64,000 bases of DNA from JBBIMP01 sp037444305 (lineage in GTDB: Bacteria > Acidobacteriota > UBA6911), in contig JBBIMP010000030.1 in assembly GCA_037444305.1 (NCBI GenBank), positions 1 through 64,000 on the forward strand. Direction: 5' to 3'. Each line of letters starts with the position of its first letter. Positions within the stretch are counted from its first letter, which is position 1. Position numbers and translations under genes: made by a program. A model generated the notes under the pieces. That model did not search any database. It had not been told where the DNA came from and saw only the letters and a list, made by a program, of their open reading frames with translations. Below, one piece after another: positions 51,820 to 61,843 of this stretch.

Positions 51820-51879
51820 TAATCAATCTCTATTCAGAAACCGCAACAAGCTTGGGCATTGTTCGGGGAGGCAGCGGCC

Positions 51880-54800
51880 GTGCTCTCGCTCTATCGAGGT
51901 TTCACTGCAGTCACGTTCGTCCTCCTTCTCCGCCTTCTCTGCGCTCCGGGCGGGGCTGCCCCCGGATATGCCGCGCAGACGCAGGATCCGCTGTTCATGT
52001 CCGTTTTCCGGACGGAGGGTTCCGTTGCACCGCCGGGAGACTACCGGATTCTCGTCGGCGGAGAAGGTGCGGCACTGCACTCCGCCACAAAACTGCGTCC
52101 CGGCCGCCCCCTGCTTGTCATTGTGGACCCGGGATCTTTTGCGCGCGAGGCGGCGCGCGAACGCCTCGCGTCGCTGCTGGACAATGTCGAGCGGGTAATG
52201 CCACAGGGGCAGCCGCTCCGCTTCGGCATCGCCATCCTGGACGGCATCCTCAGAGATCCGGTGGTCGATCCTGCCGAAGCCCGGCGGGAACTCGAGAGCG
52301 TGATCCGCAGCTACGTGCCGGAGCGGGTCGAGTTCACCGGCATCGGCCCCGGGCGGTTCTTCGACATCGTGGCCGGACTGATCGAAAGGGCCCAGGAAGA
52401 ACAGGGCGATCTGGACTGCCTCCTCCTCGCCCGCGACCGACTCATCGAGGACGAAGAAGCGGATTACGTTTTTCGGGCGCTCGAGCGGCGCCTTCTGCAC
52501 ATCTGCCTCCGAAAGGGATCTACCGTTTACGGTTTCATGTCGGACAAGGGCATTTGGAGCGGTCTGGCGCCGGCCACCGGGGGCGAGTGGTTCGACTCCT
52601 CGGCGGCCCCCGCGGCCGTGGTAGACCTCATATTCCGCAACCGGCAAAACGGCGTCAGGCTCGAATTCACTGCTGCCGGGGCGGGCGCTGCTGCCGGCCG
52701 CCTGCCGATGACGGTGGAATCCGCTTCCGGCGGCGGACCGGCGCTGCAACTCCGCAGCATGCCGTCGCTCTGGCGCGGCTTTGGCCGGGAGCCGCCCCCG
52801 GATTACTTCCGCATCCGCCAGGCGCTGGACTGGAGAAGACGGAGCCGCGAGGCCGAGGCGGACAACAACCTCACGGTCGCGCTCCGCTTCATCGAGAGTT
52901 CGCTCGCCGAGGACCCCTGGAACGGCGACACCCATTTCCAGGCCGGCCGCCTCGCCTTCCTGCTGAAGGATACAGACGGTGCCGCGGCTTTCCTCGCGCA
53001 AGCCATCCGCTTTTCGCCGCCCACCGCCGGCGCGGTGGCGCTCTTCGCCGAGGTCGGCGAGAAACTGGGCCGGAGCCGCGAAGCCCTGCAGACCCTGCAG
53101 GCCATGCGCGACGACGGCCAGGCTTCCGGCCGCGCTATCCTCCTGGCCCGCGCGCGCCTGCTGGTTTCTTTGGACCGGCAGGCCGAAGCCCGTGCGCTCT
53201 ACGAGGAATTGCTGCGCGCAGTGCCCGCGGAAATCCGTTTGCAGGGGGAATACGGCAGGATTCTGTGGTCCGTCGGCGAGCGCGTGCTGGCGGAAAAACT
53301 CTTCAATTCGGTCATCGGCCAGGATCCGGAAAACCTTCATGCGCTGACCGGCCTGTCGGAAGCTGCCCTGGCCAGGCACGATCTCGAGACCGCCTCCGCC
53401 TGGGCCGCACGCGCGCTGCAGGCGGCTCCGGGGCAGCCGGACGCGTTTTTTCAGGCCGGCAGGGTCGAGTTGGCTGCAGGCAGAACGGATCAGGCGTTGA
53501 AATCCCTCAGGTCAGCATGGGAAACGGCGCCCCATCGGCACGACATACTCTCTGCCTTCGTGGAAGCCGAGATTGGAGCCGACCGCTTTAACGAAGCCAG
53601 GCAGACCCTGCTCGAGGCCCAGGCCGCGTATCCCGCCTCCCCAAGGGTCTACGAGACACTCGCCGGACTCGAGGTCCGCCTCGGCAACCTCGGCCCCGCA
53701 GCCACCGTGCTCGAAGCCGGCGCAGCTCTGAGCGGCACCGGCCGGGCCGAATTGTACCGGCAGGCAGCCGCGATCAGGGAGCGGCGGGGCGAGCATGGAC
53801 AGGCGCTTCTGGACTACCGCGCAATGCTGCAAGTCGCCGATCCCGAGGATTCCGGCTCGCTCTCCGCACGTTACGAGCGGCACCTGGCCTACCTGGGCCT
53901 GCTTCTCGGGAGCGGCGACAGGAACGCCGACCAGCAACCGACCGGAGATGACGGGGAGAGCCGCCGGCAAGCTGACAGCAATTCGCAGGCTGTCCCGGCG
54001 GGCATCCCGGCCGGCGGGCTGATCATTCCGGGCGGAACCGCGTTGCTTGCCCGCACCGCCGGCTTGAATCCCGACCAGTTGCACGGACCGCAAGCCGCTG
54101 AGCGGCTGTTCCACTTCATCCTAGAAAGCATGCCGCTGGCCGGGCACAAAAGCCACGACGCCTCTCTCCGCGGGGATCTGCTGGGCTACCTCCGCGAGTA
54201 TGGCGCACTCGTCCGGTTCCTCGAAAAACGAGGCTTGATACCGGTCGCTACGGGTGCGCCCGTGAGCTTCTCGTTTCCCCTCGTCGGCTCGAAACCGGAA
54301 CTTGAACCGACAAAACGCATCCTCGCCTTCTTCGGGGTGAGCCACCGGCTGCGCATGCAGAAGACCGGTCATACGCAGGTGGAATTGACCCTGAAGCAGG
54401 GTAGAAAGCACTCGGACAGGCAGCGGCTCCTGCGCAACCTGGGCGTGAATCTCCTTGATCCCGCCATCCGCGAAGTGCGCTTCACCATCGCGGACGAGGA
54501 CCTCTTCCTCCACGCCGGCGCCGCGGCCTGGACCGGAAAGATACTGGACAAACCGGATCTTCCGCCGCGGGACCTGCTCGGGCAGTTCGTCAAGGATCCC
54601 GTCGCCATGCAGCTGTACGTCACGCTGGCCGAGTGCTCGGAGGAAGCGCGGGCGCAGATCGTGTCTTCCTCCGCTCCCGGCGAACTGCTGCGCCAGGCGG
54701 AAATGTTGCGGCTGTTTGCCAAGTTCCTCGATGTCCACGCAGGCCGGCTCTCTTTTCCTGGGGATGACCGGGCCTGGCTCCGCCTTCTCGCCTCCCCGGA

Positions 54801-57078
54801 GCCGAGGGCTCCCGACGACCTGATGCGTCTGCTCCTGCACCGCGATCAGGGAAGGACCGTGGCGCTGTATGCGCTGCTGGGCGCGATGCCGGAGGCTGCA
54901 CGGGATTTTCTGACCTCGACGCCGGCCATGCTCGAGGAGTTCTACCGCGCAATCTCCGCGAATCTGCCGAAGCTGGATGATCGGACCTCCGAACGCGTGT
55001 GGCAAAACGCCACCCGGCTGGCAGCACTCGTCGAGGCCGACGGGCAGGGCCTCTACATCGGCGTGGATCCGAAGGCCGCCCAACAGCTGCTTTCATCCTG
55101 GGAGATTCCCTCCGGCGGCAAAGCCGATTCGCAGGTGCTGCGCCTGGAACCCCGTGAGTTCGCGGCGCTGCTGGGCAGCGCGGCCACCCTGTCGCGACCG
55201 ACTTCGTTTCCGGTTGCGGAAGCCCTTGAATTTCTGAGGCAAATCCGCCGGGAGTATCCGGGCCTTTTCGCCGACCGCCGCGTGCCGGATTTATCGGCCG
55301 CCGCGGGGCTCCTGGACCTTGTGTGGGACCTGGCACCCGATTCCGAGCTTGCCTTCCACTATCTGGAATACTTCCGGCGGCTTGCCGGGCTGCGCCAAAA
55401 GGACGAGTTGGTCAACCGCGCCCGCACAAGCCAGGCCCTTTTCGTCCTGCTCGGCGCGTTCTGCCGCCAGGGAACGCTGTCGCCGCAGGAAGGCAGGCGG
55501 CTGCTCGCCGACCTGCTCGACCAATTGCCGGCAGACGAGGAGGCGGTCTTCGCTTTCCGCGTGGCGGATTATCTCTCGACGCGGCTGCTTCCGGCCTTGG
55601 CGGCGGTTCAGGGCGAAGAAATCAAATCCGGGGAGACACTTCTTTCCGCACTGAGCGGGCCAAAGGGAAAACACCGTGTCCCGCACGACGGGAGAATGTT
55701 CGAGGCCGATCTGGCGGTCCACCGGGCAGCCAGGATAAAACAGGTGCTGCTGCAGCAGCACCACACCCCGCTCGACATTCTCCTGAGGATCTATCGCGAA
55801 CTTTCGACGCTGCGGCAGGCCGGGGGGGAACGCCAGGCTATCGGACCGGTCACGGACGCTATCGGTTTGCTGCAGGTCCCGGAGTTTTCTCCTGGCAAGA
55901 AAAAGGCGGCGGAGTCCATTCCGGCGGCGGCTGTTGCCCATCTGCGATTCATGTGGACGGAAGCGGTCCAGCCGGGCAGAACTCTCCCGGCCAGAGAACG
56001 CGAGAGGCTGGTGAAGCAGACGGCCGAAGAACTGCACATTGAGCTGGGCGTAACCCTCCTGGCCTATGTCTACGCCTTCAGTTCCTCCCCCGAAAACGAC
56101 GCGCTGGCGTTCGATCCGCTCTTCGTTCGCAAGCACTCATTCGGGCGGGATGGCACCCCTGGAGGCACCGAGTGGCCCGCGGCGGAACTGCGCGCAGACG
56201 AGAAGCTCGGCTCCTTCATCGCGGGCTCGCTCTCCGGATTGGGTTACGAGCTTGCCCGGCTGGAAACCGCCCAGGCGGTTACCGGATACGGCACGAAAGC
56301 CAGTGGGACGATGCTGCCGACGATGCTGGCCGGCATGCGCGCCGTTGTGCCGGGATTGCGCAGCGAGCGGGCGCAGGAGTATGTGGCCCTGACCATGCGA
56401 TTGGGACGGAAGGCCCTCGCCCTTTCCATCCTGGAGGCAGGGTTGCGGTCCTGGACAGAACATCGGTTGACCCTCCAGGTATCGCCCGGGAGGCGAACGG
56501 CGATACTGGATTTCCTCGGGATTCGGAATCTGGATGGAGCATTGGCACTGCTTTCGCCTTCGGAGTTGTTCCTGCTCGGCCGCGATTATGCCGCAACGAA
56601 GGAATTCGAGGACCCTGGCTGCCCCATTGCGAGCCGCCTGCTCGAGCTGCAGCCCACTCCCGGATCCGAGGAAGACCGGGCGTTCCGCGCGGAGATCGAC
56701 CAGTACGGCATCCTTCTGAGGAAACGCGCGGGGCTGAACCAGGTCGCGCTCACCGCTCTGATCTCCTACGAACGGCTCGCGGCGGGAGCCCAGGAAGGCC
56801 TGCTCTCGGAGCGGATCTGCGACCTGAAATTCCGCGTGGCGGAACTGGCCCATGCGCGTGCCATCCCGGCTCCCCTGGTCGAACTGTTGGGCGAGAGCGC
56901 GCTTCGGGACCTGCGGCCGGATCCAGGGGCCGTCGGACCCGACAACTGGATGCTGGTCCTCGACCAGATTGCGTATCTGGGCACAGGACACATGCTCGCG
57001 TGGATCGAGGAACTGCTCGACAAGGGATTGCTGGTTCCCCTCGGCGAGAATATCCGGGACGGGAAGGAAATGCCATGA
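51880..57078 (+). CDS. Giant exported VWA-like/TPR protein, unknown function
   Basis: 1,732 residues. The N-terminus is a signal or membrane segment (MLSLYRGFTAVTFVLLLRLL, then GYAAQ). About 70-255 looks like a degenerate VWA fold: RPLLVIVDPGSFAREAARER sits where the metal-site DxSxS should be but only the Asp remains. About 305-680 holds TPR-like repeats (LAEDPWNGDTHFQAGRLAFL, AEARALYEELLRAVPAEIRL, LHALTGLSEAALARHDLETA, AASAWAARALQAAPG). A Gly/Gln/Ser-rich linker (about 680-715) leads into a C-terminal part of about 1,000 residues (LHGPQAAERLFHFILESMPL, FFGVSHRLRMQKTGHTQVEL, NLGVNLLDPAIREVRFTIAD, LRLEPREFAALLGSAATLSR) that I cannot assign. The GTG is used because GGGGAGG lies eight bases before it; a TTG 21 bases upstream has no such signal. 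The next gene's ATG overlaps its stop. Confidence 0.8.
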   Translation: MLSLYRGFTAVTFVLLLRLLCAPGGAAPGYAAQTQDPLFMSVFRTEGSVAPPGDYRILVGGEGAALHSATKLRPGRPLLVIVDPGSFAREAARERLASLLDNVERVMPQGQPLRFGIAILDGILRDPVVDPAEARRELESVIRSYVPERVEFTGIGPGRFFDIVAGLIERAQEEQGDLDCLLLARDRLIEDEEADYVFRALERRLLHICLRKGSTVYGFMSDKGIWSGLAPATGGEWFDSSAAPAAVVDLIFRNRQNGVRLEFTAAGAGAAAGRLPMTVESASGGGPALQLRSMPSLWRGFGREPPPDYFRIRQALDWRRRSREAEADNNLTVALRFIESSLAEDPWNGDTHFQAGRLAFLLKDTDGAAAFLAQAIRFSPPTAGAVALFAEVGEKLGRSREALQTLQAMRDDGQASGRAILLARARLLVSLDRQAEARALYEELLRAVPAEIRLQGEYGRILWSVGERVLAEKLFNSVIGQDPENLHALTGLSEAALARHDLETASAWAARALQAAPGQPDAFFQAGRVELAAGRTDQALKSLRSAWETAPHRHDILSAFVEAEIGADRFNEARQTLLEAQAAYPASPRVYETLAGLEVRLGNLGPAATVLEAGAALSGTGRAELYRQAAAIRERRGEHGQALLDYRAMLQVADPEDSGSLSARYERHLAYLGLLLGSGDRNADQQPTGDDGESRRQADSNSQAVPAGIPAGGLIIPGGTALLARTAGLNPDQLHGPQAAERLFHFILESMPLAGHKSHDASLRGDLLGYLREYGALVRFLEKRGLIPVATGAPVSFSFPLVGSKPELEPTKRILAFFGVSHRLRMQKTGHTQVELTLKQGRKHSDRQRLLRNLGVNLLDPAIREVRFTIADEDLFLHAGAAAWTGKILDKPDLPPRDLLGQFVKDPVAMQLYVTLAECSEEARAQIVSSSAPGELLRQAEMLRLFAKFLDVHAGRLSFPGDDRAWLRLLASPEPRAPDDLMRLLLHRDQGRTVALYALLGAMPEAARDFLTSTPAMLEEFYRAISANLPKLDDRTSERVWQNATRLAALVEADGQGLYIGVDPKAAQQLLSSWEIPSGGKADSQVLRLEPREFAALLGSAATLSRPTSFPVAEALEFLRQIRREYPGLFADRRVPDLSAAAGLLDLVWDLAPDSELAFHYLEYFRRLAGLRQKDELVNRARTSQALFVLLGAFCRQGTLSPQEGRRLLADLLDQLPADEEAVFAFRVADYLSTRLLPALAAVQGEEIKSGETLLSALSGPKGKHRVPHDGRMFEADLAVHRAARIKQVLLQQHHTPLDILLRIYRELSTLRQAGGERQAIGPVTDAIGLLQVPEFSPGKKKAAESIPAAAVAHLRFMWTEAVQPGRTLPARERERLVKQTAEELHIELGVTLLAYVYAFSSSPENDALAFDPLFVRKHSFGRDGTPGGTEWPAAELRADEKLGSFIAGSLSGLGYELARLETAQAVTGYGTKASGTMLPTMLAGMRAVVPGLRSERAQEYVALTMRLGRKALALSILEAGLRSWTEHRLTLQVSPGRRTAILDFLGIRNLDGALALLSPSELFLLGRDYAATKEFEDPGCPIASRLLELQPTPGSEEDRAFRAEIDQYGILLRKRAGLNQVALTALISYERLAAGAQEGLLSERICDLKFRVAELAHARAIPAPLVELLGESALRDLRPDPGAVGPDNWMLVLDQIAYLGTGHMLAWIEELLDKGLLVPLGENIRDGKEMP

Positions 57079-60014
57079 GGTTGAAGATCGTCTTGCTCTT
57101 TATGTTCGCAGCGGTTGGCGCTGCCGGCGCACAGGGGCAACAGGCGCGGGAAACCGCGCCGTGGACCTATAACATCCGGTCCCATTTGGTGCAGTTCTAC
57201 CTGACCGTAACCGAGGGCCCGCGCCGGGTCACGGGCCTCGACAAGTCCGCCTTCTCGCTCAAGGAGGATGGAATCCCCCGGGAAGTGCACCGCCTCGACG
57301 CTGGCGAGGTGCCGCTGCAGATCGCGCTTCTGCTGGATACGAGCGGAAGCATGCGCGAATCTCTGCCCGTGGTTCAGGAGGCGGCGGTATATTTCTTGCA
57401 AACCCTCAGGCCCGCCGACAGGGTGACGCTTGTCCCCTTCAACGTGGACATCCATCACATTTCGCAGCTGACCAATGACCGGCAGCCGCTGGTGCAGGCC
57501 ATCCGCAGCACCCAGGCGAGAGGGGCCACCAAGCTGTACGATGCGCTGCTGTACGCCATGAAGCTCCTCGCCGACAAGGAGGGACGCAAGGCGATCGTCG
57601 CCTTTTCGGACGGCCAGGACACCGGCCTGAGCGCGTCGCTGGATCTCGTGCAATCGGCCGCAGCGAGGTACGGTTTTCCCATCTATACGATCGGCGCGGG
57701 CGCAGGCCTGCGGAGCGACGACCTGCGGAGGATCCTGCTCCAGATTGCAGAGATCAACGGCGGCCGGACCTACTACGTCAAGGAACCGGGGGAACTCCGC
57801 ACCGCCTTCGAGGAAGTCGGAGAAGAATTGCGGTCCGCCTACGTGCTGAACTACTACACGACCGTTCCCCACGACGGCCGCTGGCACGATGTCTCGATCC
57901 AGGCAGCCAATCCCAGATACCGGGTACACACGAGGCGGGGATTTTACGCCAGGACCGGAGGCGCAGGCCCGTCGTTCAGGGACGCCATCGAACCGGGTCC
58001 GGGAAAACCGGCGGCCATTCCGGCGCTGACCGGCCCCGACGCCGCACGCGTGGCGCAATCCGCCGAGGCCGCGGCGGCCGAGATCCTCAACCCTGCGATC
58101 CCGGACAGGCAGATAGACGCGGCGCGCATCCGGAGCGCCCTCGCCTCGGCGGAAAAGGAAACGAGGCCTTCCGGCAAGCCTCTGTTCAAAGTCGAAACGC
58201 GGTTTGTGGAGGTCCCGGTCCTGGTCGAGTCCCTGGCCGGAAGGGAAATACCGAAGCTCACCGCGAAGGATTTCCGCATCTACGAGAACAACACGCGGCG
58301 CGAAATAGCCTTTTTTGATCCCGAGCTCGAGGCAGGCGGTGTGGCCCAGATGCGGGATACCGCCATCCGCAGGCTGCGAAAGGCGGACGACGAAGCAGCG
58401 CTCGCGCCGGCGGCGAGCGAGCCGCGCGATCTCGTGCTCGGGCGCGTCTACCTGGTGCTGGACAACCTGTCCTCCGCGGCGCAGACCTTTCTCGAAATCA
58501 AGCGCGCCGCAGAGCGGATCGTCCGGGAGCAATTCACCCCATTCCGGCCCGTTTCGCTGCATCTGACGAGCGATGCGGACGCCGATGTGCTGCCGGCTTC
58601 GGATGTCGATGCCCTGCTGAACAGGATACGGCGCGCCTCGCTGCCGGCCGGATCCGCCCCGCTGCTGCACGAAAAGATCATGAACATTCACGAAGCCTAC
58701 CTGATCGACCGGGGAAACATGGACGCACAGCACCTGGCGGAATTGCGCCTGGCCTACAGCCTGGGAGTGCAGCACTTCAACGAACTCGGGCAGGTGGACG
58801 GCCAGGAGGTGATGTCGCCCGAAGCAATCGAACGGGAGGTCGTCAACACCAGCCGGCAGCTCATAGCCCTGAACTCCTCCCTCGTCAACCGCGTCTGCGA
58901 CGGCTTGCGCGTGGTCGTCAACGCCGCAGCCGCCGATCCCGCCGGCTATCCCAAGACGGTGATTTTTGTCTCCTCGGGAGTGGTCCTCGGTTTCGGCGAG
59001 CTTTCCGGGCGGCTGGAGCACGTGCTGCTGGAGGCCAGGAGAAACGGAATCCGTGTGTTCTCCATCGATGCCGCGGGGCTGACCCTCTCTCAGCCTTATT
59101 CGATCGAGTCAGGCGCCGGATACCTGGTGCGCAATCCCCATCTCACCTCCCTGCTCCTGCAGCACAATGACGGATTGTCGCTCGAGCAAAAATCCTCGTT
59201 GACTCGCATGGCGGAGAAAACCGGCGGGCGCTTTTTTCACTCCACCAACGACCTTGCCGGATCCGCCGCCGTCGCTGCGCGCACGACCGGCCGGATCTTC
59301 TACCTGGGATACCTGTCCACCCAGCCGGCGGACGGGAGGTTCCATCAGATACGCGTGACTACCTCCGAGCGGTCGGTGCGCCTGCATGCGCGGAAGGGCT
59401 ACTATGCCATCACACGAGGCGCGGCGCAGGCGGCATCGGAAACCGGTACCGAGGAAGAAGACTGGGGCGCCGTCCTGAAGCTTGCAGCCGAAGGGCTGGC
59501 CGCCGGCAATACTCCGATCGTGATCCAGAGCCTGGAAAAACTCACGGCCAGGTTTCCCGATGAGGCCGGCCTCTGGTACAACCTGGGCGCGGCATACCTG
59601 AAGGAGAACAACGCAGAGGCCGCCATTGAACGTCTGCAGAAGGGGTTCGCGCTTGCCCCGGGCGACAGGGAGATCGGCACGACCCTTGCGCGGGCTCTGG
59701 TGGCCGGAGGCTATACGGATGCCGCTGCCGATACCCTCGTCAGCCTGCTGCGGCGATATCCCGGTGATGCCGAGCTGTTCCTGAATCTGGGCAGGGTTTA
59801 CGAGGCGGCTTCCCGCACGGCCGAGGCTTTCCAGGTCTACCGGAGCATGCTCGACATGAGGGCGGCGCTCCCCATCGAGGTCTATCTCGCGCTGACACGC
59901 ACTTCACTCAGCCTGGGCCGCAAGGTGGAAGGCGCGCTGTTCATCCGGGACTACCTGGAGAACGGGGGCGATCCGTCTTCCGTACGGCCGTGGCAGCAGG
60001 AACGGTCTCCCTGA
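57075..60014 (+). CDS. Exported protein with two VWFA-related modules and C-terminal TPRs
   Basis: 979 residues. Signal peptide about 1-22 (VLLFMFAAVGAAGAQGQQ). First VWA module (about 30-290) is intact: ALLLDTSGSMRESLPVVQEA with MIDAS Asp88/Ser90/Ser92, GRKAIVAFSDGQDTGLSASL, YVLNYYTTVPHDGRWHDVSI, VHTRRGFYAR. A second module (about 370-775) follows with ETRFVEVPVLVESLAGREIP, but its metal loop is VLDNLSSAAQTF, so it probably cannot bind metal; it ends RLHARKGYYAITRGA. TPRs close the protein (about 790-960, LWYNLGAAYLKENNAEAAIE, DAELFLNLGRVYEAASRTAE). The ATGA overlap with the giant upstream gene indicates coupled translation, so the two are likely to act together. The VWFA-related domain family is acidobacterial and has no settled function. 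Confidence 0.87.
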   Translation: MRLKIVLLFMFAAVGAAGAQGQQARETAPWTYNIRSHLVQFYLTVTEGPRRVTGLDKSAFSLKEDGIPREVHRLDAGEVPLQIALLLDTSGSMRESLPVVQEAAVYFLQTLRPADRVTLVPFNVDIHHISQLTNDRQPLVQAIRSTQARGATKLYDALLYAMKLLADKEGRKAIVAFSDGQDTGLSASLDLVQSAAARYGFPIYTIGAGAGLRSDDLRRILLQIAEINGGRTYYVKEPGELRTAFEEVGEELRSAYVLNYYTTVPHDGRWHDVSIQAANPRYRVHTRRGFYARTGGAGPSFRDAIEPGPGKPAAIPALTGPDAARVAQSAEAAAAEILNPAIPDRQIDAARIRSALASAEKETRPSGKPLFKVETRFVEVPVLVESLAGREIPKLTAKDFRIYENNTRREIAFFDPELEAGGVAQMRDTAIRRLRKADDEAALAPAASEPRDLVLGRVYLVLDNLSSAAQTFLEIKRAAERIVREQFTPFRPVSLHLTSDADADVLPASDVDALLNRIRRASLPAGSAPLLHEKIMNIHEAYLIDRGNMDAQHLAELRLAYSLGVQHFNELGQVDGQEVMSPEAIEREVVNTSRQLIALNSSLVNRVCDGLRVVVNAAAADPAGYPKTVIFVSSGVVLGFGELSGRLEHVLLEARRNGIRVFSIDAAGLTLSQPYSIESGAGYLVRNPHLTSLLLQHNDGLSLEQKSSLTRMAEKTGGRFFHSTNDLAGSAAVAARTTGRIFYLGYLSTQPADGRFHQIRVTTSERSVRLHARKGYYAITRGAAQAASETGTEEEDWGAVLKLAAEGLAAGNTPIVIQSLEKLTARFPDEAGLWYNLGAAYLKENNAEAAIERLQKGFALAPGDREIGTTLARALVAGGYTDAAADTLVSLLRRYPGDAELFLNLGRVYEAASRTAEAFQVYRSMLDMRAALPIEVYLALTRTSLSLGRKVEGALFIRDYLENGGDPSSVRPWQQERSP

Positions 60015-60082
60015 CCGCGGCATCCTGTGATTCGCGGTTCCTCGCGGCTTCCTCCGGGGCTGCGAAAGGGATCCGGGAGGCT

Positions 60083-61543
60083 CTACGGCGGCCGCCGTTT
60101 CAGCTCTCCGAGCGCTGCGAGGGCGCGCGCGCGCGCCTCGGAGTGGTCCACGACCGGCAGGGGATAATCCCGGCCGAATTTTATGCCTGCCTCGGCGAGA
60201 ACCTGTTGCGGCGCCTCCCAGGGCCTGTGGATCCAGCGTGCGGGGAGTCCGGAAAGCTCCGGAACCCACGCGCGGACATAATCCCCTAGAGGATCGAACT
60301 TCTCCCCCTGCAGCACGGGATTGAATATGCGGAAAAACGGCGCGGCATCGGCGCCGCAGCCTGCCGTCCACTGCCACCCCAGGGTATTGCCGGCCAGATC
60401 GGCGTCCACCAGGGTATCCCAGAACCAGCGGGCGCCTTCCCGCCACGGCAGAAGCAGGTCCTTCACCAGGAAGGATGCGGCAATCATCCGTACGCGGTTG
60501 TGCATCCAGCCACAGCCCCATAGCTCCCGCATGCCGGCATCCACGATCGGGTATCCCGTGAGGCCGCGCTGCCAGGCCCGAAGCCCTCGGGGATTTCTTG
60601 CCCACGGAAAATCATCGAATTCCGGCCTGAGCGGCCTTTCCGCCATGTCCGGAAAATGGTAGAGCAGGTGATGGGCGAATTCCCGCCACCCGAGCTCGCG
60701 CAGATACACGCGCGCGGCCTGCTTGAGAACCTTCCCCGGATCACCGCGGAGGGCCTCCGAAATCTCGTGCCAGATCCGCCGGACGCTGATCTCGCCGAAG
60801 TGCAGGTGCGGCGAAAGCCGCGAGCTTCCCCGCCTGTCGGGCCGATTCCGCTCCTCGGGATAGACCGCCATGGGTCCGTCGAGGAATTCCCTCAGCTGCG
60901 CCGCGGCGCCCTGCTCCCCCGGCTTCCACGCAGCACGGAGACCAGCCGCCCAGTCGATTTCAGGTTTCAGCGCAAGACCGTTCAACGGCAGCGAGACCGG
61001 CCAGGACTGCGGCGAGAGGATTCGAACGGGTGGCGGAGCGGGCGGGCGAGGACCCGGTCCCGACATGCACGACCGCCAGAAAGGGGTGAAGACCTTGTAA
61101 GGGCCGCCGCTGCCGGTCCGGATATCTTCCGGGTGGAACAACAGGTTTTCCGCATGCGGGCGAACCTCCACGCCCAGATCCCGGAGCGCGGAGGCCACCC
61201 TTGCTTCACGCGCTCTTGCCGCGGGTTCCATCCGCCGGTTCCAATGAACCGACCCGGCTCGCGTCGCTCTGACTATGGCTTCCAGCTCCCGGATACTGTC
61301 GCCGGAACGCAGGATGAGCCTCGACTCGACCCCTTTCAGGCGTGAGGCGAAGGCCGCAAGCGAATGGTGCAGCCACCAACGCGAGGCGGCGCCGGGCGGC
61401 CAGTTCCCTTCCTCCTCGGGGGACCAGACGAAGACCGGCACAACCGGCCCCGCGGCGGCAACAGCCGCCGCAAAGGCCGGGTTGTCATCCAGCCTCAGGT
61501 CCTCCCGCGTCCACACAACCGCCGGACTGCCGACCACCTGCAT
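60083..61543 (-). CDS. phrB: Deoxyribodipyrimidine photo-lyase
   Basis: Light-driven DNA repair enzyme that splits cyclobutane pyrimidine dimers. N-terminal antenna domain: AVVWTREDLRLDDNPAFAAA, RLILRSGDSIRELEAIVRAT, VHWNRRMEPAARAREARVAS. C-terminal FAD domain: SRLSPHLHFGEISVRRIWHE, LGWREFAHHLLYHFPDMAER, GLTGYPIVDAGMRELWGCGW, MHNRVRMIAASFLVKDLLLP, WFWDTLVDADLAGNTLGWQW and the C-terminal CGADAAPFFRIFNPVLQGEK. FAD- and DNA-contact residues are present. Length (486 residues) fits the class I bacterial CPD photolyases. It is divergent from the SDR gene; no phr operon partner such as a MerR regulator is seen. Confidence 0.95.
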   Translation of the reverse strand: MQVVGSPAVVWTREDLRLDDNPAFAAAVAAAGPVVPVFVWSPEEEGNWPPGAASRWWLHHSLAAFASRLKGVESRLILRSGDSIRELEAIVRATRAGSVHWNRRMEPAARAREARVASALRDLGVEVRPHAENLLFHPEDIRTGSGGPYKVFTPFWRSCMSGPGPRPPAPPPVRILSPQSWPVSLPLNGLALKPEIDWAAGLRAAWKPGEQGAAAQLREFLDGPMAVYPEERNRPDRRGSSRLSPHLHFGEISVRRIWHEISEALRGDPGKVLKQAARVYLRELGWREFAHHLLYHFPDMAERPLRPEFDDFPWARNPRGLRAWQRGLTGYPIVDAGMRELWGCGWMHNRVRMIAASFLVKDLLLPWREGARWFWDTLVDADLAGNTLGWQWTAGCGADAAPFFRIFNPVLQGEKFDPLGDYVRAWVPELSGLPARWIHRPWEAPQQVLAEAGIKFGRDYPLPVVDHSEARARALAALGELKRRPP

Positions 61544-61843
61544 CCTCCCTTCAATCCTTGCCGCAAAGGTGATTCGTGATTCCGGCCTCCCGTGCGCTCG
61601 CGCACGACAGGACCGATAATAGTCAAGCAGGCGTCAATGTATTACACTTTACCTTCGCCCGGCACAGATTGCACGCTTCGTTCATCTTGCGGTGACCCGG
61701 CGGCACGACTGAGCGCTCCGGCTGGGAGTGCTGGAGGATTTGGCAATTCAAGCACATACTGCGAAATACACACCCATAACGCTTGGGCTTTTCATCCGGC
61801 GATTCTACCGGGATTCGGCGGCATTTACAGGGATGATTGCCGG
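61544..61843. other. Divergent region between photolyase and SDR genes
   Basis: About 300 bases with no recognisable gene. A+T-richer patches near 61610-61660 and 61750-61800 could carry promoters for the two divergent genes, but no convincing -35/-10 pair stands out. Confidence 0.4.
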
